Translations under genes and position numbers: made by a program | Assembly (NCBI GenBank): GCA_026125865.1 | Contig: JAHCKI010000197.1 | Span: forward strand, 1-5,013 | Length of the DNA stretch: 5,013 bases | Source: Rhodospirillales bacterium | Lineage (GTDB): Bacteria > Pseudomonadota > Alphaproteobacteria > Rhodospirillales > Defluviicoccaceae | Direction of reading: 5' to 3' | In this document: one piece after another, positions 1 through 5,013 of the stretch | Position numbering within the stretch: position 1 is the stretch's first letter | Layout: each line of letters starts with the position of its first letter | Notes under the pieces: model-generated | Database searches by the model: none | The model's input: only the letters and a program-made list of their open reading frames with translations | What the model was told of the DNA's origin: nothing

Positions 1-450
1 CACCGGGCGGCCGACGGGATTGGGACGATCGAGCACCCACACGGCTTTTCCGTGTTTCGCCGCCGCTTCCAGGACATAGCGCAGGGTGGTGACGAAGGTG
101 TAGATGCGGCAGCCCAAGTCCTGCAGGTCGATGAGGATCACGTCGAACGTATCCATCATCGTGTCCGTTGGCTTGCGCACCGCGCCGTACAAGCTGAACA
201 CCGGGATGCCGTGCACGGGATCGATGAAGTCGGGCGACTCGACCATGTTGTCCTGCTTGTCGCCGCGCAAACCGTGTTGCGGACCGAACGCGGCGGTGAG
301 GTCTATCTCCCGGCACACGGCCAGTTCGTCCAGCGAATGATGCAGGTCGCGGGTAACCGATGCGGAATGGGCGAGGAGGGCGACACGCCGGCCTTCCAAC
401 GGCGCGCGCAGACCCGGTTCGGCGAGCAGTCGGTCGATGCCGAATTTCAT
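1..450 (-). CDS. DUF1343 (NamZ-type) protein, N-terminal part, cut by window edge
   Basis: The 150 visible residues match the N-terminal half of the DUF1343 family, whose characterised members (NamZ, YbbC) are exo-beta-N-acetylmuramidases that take terminal MurNAc from peptidoglycan fragments. Seen in the sequence: G-IDRLL at the start, the strand RRVALLAHSAS (21-31), FGPQHGLRGDKQDNM (55-69), the PVFSLYG-x(4)-PT turn (83-95), DVILIDLQDLGCRIYTFV (103-120) and the VLDRPNPVGRP loop (139-149). The C-terminal domain lies outside the window; family proteins are usually about 400 residues. There is no signal peptide, so this copy looks cytoplasmic, which would suit recycling of imported muropeptides rather than wall lysis (inference). 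The ATG is chosen because GGAG (459-456) sits five bases upstream. The gene begins 13 bases after the hemB stop codon and is probably co-transcribed with hemB. Family assignment is firm; the exact substrate is not shown by the sequence. Confidence 0.9.
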   Translation of the reverse strand, partial: MKFGIDRLLAEPGLRAPLEGRRVALLAHSASVTRDLHHSLDELAVCREIDLTAAFGPQHGLRGDKQDNMVESPDFIDPVHGIPVFSLYGAVRKPTDTMMDTFDVILIDLQDLGCRIYTFVTTLRYVLEAAAKHGKAVWVLDRPNPVGRPV

Positions 451-463
451 GGATGCTCCGACG

Positions 464-1477
464 TCAGCCCTTCGCCAATAGGCGCGCCGCCTCGACAGCG
501 GCGTAGGTGAGGATACCGTCGGCACCGGCCCGTTTGAAGCCGATCAGGCTTTCCAGCAACGCACGGTCGTTGTCGAGCCAGCCATGGTTGGCGGCGGCCT
601 TCCACATGGCGTACTCACCGGAGACATGGTATGCGAAGGTGGGCACGCCGAAGGCCTCCTTCACCCGCCACACCACGTCCAGGTACGGCAAGCCCGGCTT
701 GACCATCACCATGTCGGCACCCTCGGCAATGTCGAGAGCGACTTCGCGCAGCGCTTCGTCGCCGTTGCCGGGGTCCATCTGGTAGGTCTTCTTGTCGCCC
801 TTCAAGGCACCGGACGATCCGACCGCGTCGCGGAACGGCCCATAGAAGGCGGAGGCGAACTTGGCGGCGTAGGCCAGGATCTGAACATCGGTCAGGCCGG
901 CGCCGTCAAGGGCCGACCGGATGGCGCCGACGCGGCCGTCCATCATGTCCGACGGCGCAATGATATCGCAGCCGGCTTGCGCCTGGACCACAGCCTGCCG
1001 GCAAAGCAGGTCCACGGTCTCGTCGTTGAGGATGACGCCGTCACGAACCAATCCGTCATGACCGTCGCTGTTGAACGGATCGAGGGCGACATCGCAAATC
1101 ACGCCCATGTCGGGGTACACGGCCTTGACGGTGCGGACGGCGCGGCAGATCAGGTTGTCCGGATTGACCGCCTCCCGCGCGTCGGGGGTTTTGCGCTCGG
1201 GCGCCACATAAGGGAACAGGGCGACGGCGGGAAGGCCAAGATCGGCAGCCTCTGCAATGGTTTCTACTAGTAGATCGCACGAAAGCCGTTCTACGCCGGG
1301 CATGGACGCCACCGGCTCGCGCCGGCCATCGCCGTCGATGACGAACAGGGGCCAGATCAGGTCGTCGACGCCCAAGCGGTTTTCGGCGATCAGCCGCCGC
1401 GACCATTGGGCGCGGCGGTTGCGGCGCATGCGGGTGTGCGGGAACGCGCCGCCGTGATGATACGCGGTTTCAGCCAA
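464..1477 (-). CDS. hemB: Delta-aminolevulinic acid dehydratase (porphobilinogen synthase), Mg-type
   Basis: HemB condenses two 5-aminolevulinate molecules into porphobilinogen in the cytoplasm, the shared step to haem, sirohaem and cobalamin. The 337 residues are full length and form one TIM-barrel domain. The family signature GADMVMVKPGLPYLDVV (253-269) contains the Schiff-base lysine K260; the second active-site lysine is K206 in AAKFASAFYGPFRDA (204-218). Where zinc enzymes carry three cysteines (C-x-C...C), this protein has A131, D133 and D141 in DVALDPFNSDGHDG, so it belongs to the zinc-free, magnesium-dependent class typical of Pseudomonas and alphaproteobacteria. The start is TTG: an in-frame TGA lies three codons upstream (TGA CGC GCC TTG), and the only nearby ATG (codon 17) would remove the family's usual FP-x-TR segment before RRNRR. 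It starts 12 bases after the metY stop, so it is probably in the same operon. Confidence 0.97.
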   Translation of the reverse strand: MAETAYHHGGAFPHTRMRRNRRAQWSRRLIAENRLGVDDLIWPLFVIDGDGRREPVASMPGVERLSCDLLVETIAEAADLGLPAVALFPYVAPERKTPDAREAVNPDNLICRAVRTVKAVYPDMGVICDVALDPFNSDGHDGLVRDGVILNDETVDLLCRQAVVQAQAGCDIIAPSDMMDGRVGAIRSALDGAGLTDVQILAYAAKFASAFYGPFRDAVGSSGALKGDKKTYQMDPGNGDEALREVALDIAEGADMVMVKPGLPYLDVVWRVKEAFGVPTFAYHVSGEYAMWKAAANHGWLDNDRALLESLIGFKRAGADGILTYAAVEAARLLAKG

Positions 1478-1486
1478 GGCGCGTCA

Positions 1487-1491
1487 TCCTT
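1487..1491 (-). promoter_or_regulatory. Ribosome binding site of hemB, overlapping the metY stop codon
   Basis: AAGGA on the minus strand lies nine bases before the TTG start of hemB and shares two bases with the TAA stop of metY (TAAGGA). This supports the TTG start and suggests that ribosomes finishing metY help initiation at hemB. An ATG directly abuts the site (1487-1485) but opens only five codons before TGA and is too close to AAGGA to be used. Confidence 0.65.
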
Positions 1492-2782
1492 AGGCTGCGT
1501 CGAGGGCCTGGGACAGGTCGGCGATGATGTCGTCGATGTGCTCGATCCCGATCGATAGCCGCACGTAGCCTTCGGAGACGCCGGTCGTCAATCGATCCTC
1601 CGGCGACAGCTGCGAATGGGTGGTGGATGCCGGGTGGATGGCGAGGGTGCGGGCATCGCCGATGTTGGCCACGTGGTACACCATCTTGAGGGCATCGATG
1701 AAACGGCGGCCGGCTTCGTGTCCGTCCTTGAGCTCGAATCCGATCAGCGCGCCAAAGCTGCCGCCGAGGTACGCGTCGGCACGCCGGCGCATTTCACCAT
1801 CCTGACGGCCCGGATAGATGACCTTGGCGATTTTCGCGTGCGATGACAGATAGTCCGCGACCTTGACGGCATTGTCGCAATGGGCGCGTATGCGCAACGG
1901 CAGTGTCTCCAGTCCCTGGATGAACATGAAGGCATTGAACGGGCTCATGGCGGCGCCGATGTCGCGCAGCAGCACCACCCGCATGCGAATGATGTAGGCG
2001 ATGGGCCCCAAGGGTTTGACCGCCTCCGTCCACACGGCGCCGTGGTAGCTGGGGTCGGGCTGGGTCAGGTTGGGGAAGCGGCTGGCGTGTTTTTCCCAGT
2101 CGAAGTTGCCGCCGTCGACCACCAGTCCACCGATGGAGGTGCCGTGACCGCCGATGTATTTGGTGGTCGAATACATGACGATATGGGCGCCATGTTCGAT
2201 GGGGCGGCAGATGACGGGCGCCGCGGTGTTGTCGACGATCAGGGGGATGCCGAGTTCGTTGCCGATGTCGGCCACTTCCCTGATGGGAAACACATTGAGT
2301 TTGGGGTTGGGGAGGGTCTCGGCATAGAAGCAGCGGGTACGGCCATCAACGGCCCGGCGGAACGACTCCGGGTCGCTGGGATTCGCGTAGCGCACTTCGA
2401 CGCCCATGGACGAGAGGGTGTTGGTGAAAAGGTTCCACGTACCGCCGTACAGATCGGTGGAACTGACGAAGTTGTCGCCGGCGCGGCACAGGTTGAGGAC
2501 CGCGAAGGTCGAAGCGGACTGACCGGAACCGAGAGCGAGCGCCGCGGCGCCGCCCTCCAGCGCGGCAATGCGCCGTTCGAGCACATCGCAGGTCGGATTC
2601 ATGATCCGCGAGTAGATGTTGCCCAGTTCCTTCAGGGCGAACAGGTTCTCGGCGTGTTCGGTGCCTTTGAATTGAAACGAGGTGGTTTGGTAAATGGGTA
2701 CGGCGACGGCGCCCGTCGGTTCGTCGTGACGATAGGCGCCATGCAGGACGATCGTCTCCGGATGCATCTTTTCCTCGGCCAT
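1490..2782 (-). CDS. metY: O-acetylhomoserine sulfhydrylase (aminocarboxypropyltransferase)
   Basis: This PLP enzyme of the Cys/Met-metabolism family makes homocysteine from O-acetylhomoserine and sulfide in the cytoplasm, the direct-sulfhydrylation route to methionine. Visible motifs, in order: TxxLHGAY-like opening (10-17), PIYQTTSFQF (29-38), the YSR-x-MNPT segment (57-64) that reaches the PLP phosphate of the neighbouring subunit, SGQSA (86-90), VDNT with D184 contacting the PLP nitrogen, the PLP lysine K208 in YSTTKYIGGHGTSIGG (204-219), HPASTTHSQLS (383-393) and RLSIGIEH (408-415). The length of 430 fits MetY; MetB, MetC and MetZ relatives are about 390. The ATG start has a strong purine-rich site, GGGGGAG, four bases upstream (2793-2787); ATG at codon 6 is a weaker alternative. 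It is the first gene of the leftward unit. Choice between O-acetyl- and O-succinylhomoserine rests on family resemblance. Confidence 0.95.
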   Translation of the reverse strand: MAEEKMHPETIVLHGAYRHDEPTGAVAVPIYQTTSFQFKGTEHAENLFALKELGNIYSRIMNPTCDVLERRIAALEGGAAALALGSGQSASTFAVLNLCRAGDNFVSSTDLYGGTWNLFTNTLSSMGVEVRYANPSDPESFRRAVDGRTRCFYAETLPNPKLNVFPIREVADIGNELGIPLIVDNTAAPVICRPIEHGAHIVMYSTTKYIGGHGTSIGGLVVDGGNFDWEKHASRFPNLTQPDPSYHGAVWTEAVKPLGPIAYIIRMRVVLLRDIGAAMSPFNAFMFIQGLETLPLRIRAHCDNAVKVADYLSSHAKIAKVIYPGRQDGEMRRRADAYLGGSFGALIGFELKDGHEAGRRFIDALKMVYHVANIGDARTLAIHPASTTHSQLSPEDRLTTGVSEGYVRLSIGIEHIDDIIADLSQALDAA

Positions 2783-2804
2783 TGCTCTCCCCCGGCTGTT
2801 TTCA

Positions 2805-2826
2805 ATGACTCTTTGCGGTTAGTCAT
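2805..2826 (-). promoter_or_regulatory. Inverted repeat ATGACT-N10-AGTCAT in the metY leader
   Basis: Two perfect 6-base arms separated by ten bases lie 22 bases upstream of the metY start codon. With a two-base bulge the arms extend to CAAT(AT)GACT pairing with AGTCATTG. A third TGACT copy sits farther upstream in TTGACTGTG (2860-2852). The site could be a repressor operator or a small RNA hairpin just before the metY ribosome binding site. The arms are visible; the function is inferred, and arms this short can arise by chance. Confidence 0.35.
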
Positions 2827-2935
2827 ATTGGCGTGAAGAGCGCGGAGCATACACAGTCAAGCGGGGTTGCGCTAAACTTTTAGAAGCGAGTGACGCACCT
2901 CGACGAAAAGCGCCTTTACGAACTCGACAGGTTGG

Positions 2936-2951
2936 TTTACGTTTACGTAAA
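2936..2951. promoter_or_regulatory. Palindromic operator TTTACGT-TT-ACGTAAA upstream of icmF
   Basis: A perfect palindrome with 7-base arms and a two-base centre lies 93 bases before the icmF start; another TTTACG half-copy is at 2915-2920. The AT-rich ACGT-containing arms resemble, from memory, operators of MerR-family regulators of acyl-CoA and branched-chain amino acid catabolism (LiuR type). That would suit a gene for isobutyryl-CoA metabolism, since isobutyryl-CoA comes from valine. No regulator gene is in the window, so the identity of the binding protein is unproven. It could also act on metY. Confidence 0.55.
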
Positions 2952-3033
2952 GGGAAGGTCGGGATGTTTCCGGCCATACGGTGAATGAACCCCCGAGTTC
3001 AAGCGCGGGATTGATCACAGTCATTCAACACTT

Positions 3034-3038
3034 GGAGG
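3034..3038 (+). promoter_or_regulatory. Ribosome binding site of icmF, decides the GTG start
   Basis: GGAGG lies six bases before the GTG at 3045. The first in-frame ATG, at codon 21 (3105), has only AACGAACAA before it and no usable site, so the GTG is the better start. Confidence 0.8.
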
Positions 3039-3044
3039 TCCAAA

Positions 3045-5013
3045 GTGCCCGACGACATCGTCGTTCTGAGCAACGAGCCCGAGACAAACGAAAAGAACGA
3101 ACAAATGCAGGGCAAGTATCAACACCCGATCCGCTTCGTTACCGCGGCGAGTCTGTTCGACGGCCACGATGCGTCGATCAACATCTTTCGCCGGATGATA
3201 CAGGCGGCGGGCGCCGAGGTCATTCATCTCGGCCACAACCGATCCGTCGACGAGGTGGTGACGGCCGCTTTGCAGGAGGATGTTCACGGCATCGCCGTCA
3301 GCTCCTATCAGGGCGGACACGTGGAATTCTTCAAGTACATGATCGACCTGCTGCGCGAGCGGGGCGGTTCCGAAATCAAGGTTTTCGGCGGCGGCGGCGG
3401 CGTCATCGTGCCGGATGAAATCGCGGAACTGCACGACTATGGCGTGGCCCGCATTTACACGCCGGAAGATGGCCGCCTCATGGGCCTGCAAGGCATCATC
3501 GACGACATGATGGCCATGTGCGACTTCGACCTGTGCGCCGAAATGCCGTCGGATCTGAAGGTCATCGCCGACGGCGATACACGGGCATTGGCGCGCGTTT
3601 TGAGCGCGTTGCAGGCGCAAGTCCTCAATGATACCCAGCGCGATGAAATCCATGCCATGGCGCACCGGCGCGGCGTCGTACCGGTGCTTGGGGTGACGGG
3701 AACCGGCGGCGCCGGCAAGTCGTCGCTGACCGACGAACTGATCCGCCGTTTCCGGTTGTTCGGCGGCGAACCGCGCATTGCCGTGCTGGCCGTGGACCCG
3801 TCACGGCGCAAGACGGGCGGCGCGCTTCTGGGCGATCGCATCCGCATGAACGCCATCGACGCCCCCAACGTCTACATGCGTTCCGTGGCGACCCGCAAGG
3901 CGGGGCAGGACGTGCCGAGGGCGATGACCGACATGATCGTCGCCACCAAGGCCGCCGGCTTCGATCTGATCGTCGTGGAAACGCCCGGCATCGGCCAGGG
4001 CGACGCCGGCATCGTGCCCTACGTCGACCTGTCGCTGTACGTGATGACGCCTGAATTCGGTGCGGCGTCGCAACTTGAAAAGATCGACATGCTGGACTTC
4101 GCCGACGCCGTCGCCATCAACAAGTTCGATCGGCAAGGCGCCCAGGATGCGTTGCGTGATGTCAGCAAGCAAATGCAACGCAACCGCGAGGCTTTCACCA
4201 GCCCCATCGAGGACATGCCGGCATTCGGAACCATCGCGGCCCGGTTCAACGATATGGGCGTAACAGCCCTCTACAGCGAGCTTGTCAAGCAGTTCAAGGC
4301 CAAGAAGCTGGGGCAATGGCGGTCGACGGCGCCAACGGTGACGACGCGGGCTTCGGACGCCGGCACTGGCATCGTTCCGCCGCAGCGGCGCCGCTACCTA
4401 GCCGAGATCGCCGACGCCGTGCGCGGCTATCACGCCAAGATCGACGAGCAGGTGCGCATCGCTCGGGAACGGCAGAGCCTGCGGGAATCGAAACGCTTGC
4501 TGGCCGAGGCCAAGGGGAACACGGATGCCCTGGAAAAACTCCTCGCCGAGCGCGACGAGGCGCTCGATCCCCGGTGTTCCAAGATGCTTGAAATGTGGCC
4601 GACGGTGAAGGAAGCCTACAGCGGCGAGGACTATGTGGTGCGGATGCGCGAAAAAGAGATGCGCTTCAAAGCCGCCCATACCTCCTTGTCGGGCAGCCGC
4701 ATTCCCAAGGTGGCCCTGCCGTCCTACGAGGACGACGGCGAGTTGTTGCGTTGGATGCTGAAGGAGAATGTCCCGGGCGCGTTCCCGTATACCTCTGGCG
4801 TGTTCGCCTTTAAGCGCGAGAACGAAGACCCAACCCGCATGTTCGCGGGCGAGGGCGATCCGTTCCGCACCAATCGCCGGTTCAAGTTCCTGTCCAAGGA
4901 CTCCGAGGCGAAGCGGCTCTCCACGGCATTCGACTCAGTAACCCTTTATGGTTTCGATCCCGACGAACGGCCGGACATCTACGGCAAGGTCGGCAACTCC
5001 GGCGTATCCATCG
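3045..5013 (+). CDS. icmF: Fused isobutyryl-CoA mutase IcmF (B12 domain, GTPase chaperone, mutase), 3' end cut
   Basis: IcmF interconverts isobutyryl-CoA and n-butyryl-CoA with adenosylcobalamin, and its built-in G-domain handles cofactor loading and repair. The reading frame is open for 656 codons to the window edge; family proteins are about 1,090 residues. Domains: B12-binding Rossmann domain (about 28-160) with DGHDAS (39-44), where H41 should be the lower cobalt ligand, SSYQGGH (86-92) and a five-glycine run (115-119); MeaB-like GTPase domain (about 205-415) with Walker A GTGGAGKS (219-226), VDPSRRKTGGALLGDR (250-265), ETPGIGQGD (312-320) and the guanine-specificity NKFD (359-362); a charged helical linker (about 445-520); then the mutase barrel from about 545, with PYTSGVF (581-587) and TRMFAGEG (597-604). 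F600 aligns with the Phe that replaces methylmalonyl-CoA mutase Tyr89, favouring isobutyryl-CoA. The second specificity residue (Gln in ICM) is outside the window. Confidence 0.95.
   Translation, partial: MPDDIVVLSNEPETNEKNEQMQGKYQHPIRFVTAASLFDGHDASINIFRRMIQAAGAEVIHLGHNRSVDEVVTAALQEDVHGIAVSSYQGGHVEFFKYMIDLLRERGGSEIKVFGGGGGVIVPDEIAELHDYGVARIYTPEDGRLMGLQGIIDDMMAMCDFDLCAEMPSDLKVIADGDTRALARVLSALQAQVLNDTQRDEIHAMAHRRGVVPVLGVTGTGGAGKSSLTDELIRRFRLFGGEPRIAVLAVDPSRRKTGGALLGDRIRMNAIDAPNVYMRSVATRKAGQDVPRAMTDMIVATKAAGFDLIVVETPGIGQGDAGIVPYVDLSLYVMTPEFGAASQLEKIDMLDFADAVAINKFDRQGAQDALRDVSKQMQRNREAFTSPIEDMPAFGTIAARFNDMGVTALYSELVKQFKAKKLGQWRSTAPTVTTRASDAGTGIVPPQRRRYLAEIADAVRGYHAKIDEQVRIARERQSLRESKRLLAEAKGNTDALEKLLAERDEALDPRCSKMLEMWPTVKEAYSGEDYVVRMREKEMRFKAAHTSLSGSRIPKVALPSYEDDGELLRWMLKENVPGAFPYTSGVFAFKRENEDPTRMFAGEGDPFRTNRRFKFLSKDSEAKRLSTAFDSVTLYGFDPDERPDIYGKVGNSGVSI

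Larger units (their letters stand above)
2783..3044. promoter_or_regulatory. Divergent control region between metY and icmF
   Basis: These 262 bases contain no credible gene and must carry the promoters for both arms. On the minus strand there is a -35-like TTGACT (2860-2855) and a separate -10-like TATGCT (2851-2846), but they are not properly spaced as a pair, so I do not assign a metY promoter. On the plus strand TCGACA (2924-2929) followed after 18 bases by TAAAGG (2948-2953) is a weak candidate overlapping the palindrome at 2936-2951. A small palindrome CTAAA-CT-TTTAG lies at 2872-2883. No SAM-II or cobalamin riboswitch core was recognised in either direction. Confidence 0.6.

Noticed and set aside
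584..1270. Plus-strand open frame (228 codons) opposite hemB
   Set aside because: Antisense shadow of hemB, with no recognisable domain or ribosome binding site.
1880..2836. Long plus-strand open frame (318 codons) opposite metY
   Set aside because: It lies antisense to a gene with all MetY motifs, shows no recognisable domain, and is rich in G, A, V, D and H as expected from a high-GC complementary frame.
2985..3014. Nine-codon ATG frame before icmF as a leader peptide
   Set aside because: No ribosome binding site before it, no run of regulatory codons, and no attenuator hairpin with a T run after it.
2783..3044. Possible cobalamin riboswitch before icmF or SAM riboswitch before metY
   Set aside because: No B12-box-like core and no SAM-II core sequence seen on either strand; the 262-base region is also short for a cobalamin riboswitch plus promoter.
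3021..3665. Minus-strand open frame (214 codons) opposite the start of icmF
   Set aside because: Antisense to the B12-binding domain of icmF; composition typical of a GC-rich shadow frame.
3801..4316. Minus-strand open frame (171 codons) opposite the icmF GTPase region
   Set aside because: The opposite strand carries intact GTPase motifs; the antisense product has no recognisable features.

Overview
This is a 5 kb stretch of GC-rich chromosome. Four protein genes fill almost all of it, arranged as two divergent transcription units. Residue-level features suggest an alphaproteobacterium, perhaps of the Rhodospirillales type: a zinc-free, Mg-type HemB with the FP-x-TR-x-RRNRR N-terminus, the codon usage, and a divergently transcribed fused acyl-CoA mutase. 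No 16S rRNA or other marker gene is present, so the assignment is an inference. I saw no tRNA, rRNA, CRISPR array, insertion sequence or phage gene.

Left arm, minus strand, read from 2782 down to 1: (i) metY, O-acetylhomoserine sulfhydrylase, makes homocysteine; (ii) hemB, porphobilinogen synthase, is the second enzyme of tetrapyrrole synthesis and starts at TTG; (iii) the N-terminal 150 residues of a DUF1343/NamZ-type protein, a family that includes exo-N-acetylmuramidases, cut by the window edge. The gaps between them are only 12 and 13 bases. Each downstream gene has its own Shine-Dalgarno sequence, and no terminator-like hairpin lies between them, so they probably form one operon.

Middle, 2783-3044: a 262-base divergent control region. 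It holds a perfect 7-bp-arm palindrome (TTTACGT-TT-ACGTAAA) on the icmF side and a TGACT-based inverted repeat 22 bases before the metY start. No SAM or cobalamin riboswitch was recognised.

Right arm, plus strand, from 3045 to beyond the window: icmF, an adenosylcobalamin-dependent isobutyryl-CoA mutase fused to its own G-protein chaperone. The B12-binding domain, the MeaB-like GTPase domain, the linker and the start of the mutase barrel are visible (656 codons).

The only functional thread between the arms is loose. HemB feeds the tetrapyrrole pathway from which cobalamin is made, MetY makes the homocysteine used by B12-dependent methionine synthase, and IcmF uses adenosylcobalamin. I do not see an undescribed biological system here. 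The points most worth a check are the palindromic operator, the odd metY-hemB-DUF1343 operon, the TTG start of hemB, and the substrate specificity of IcmF.
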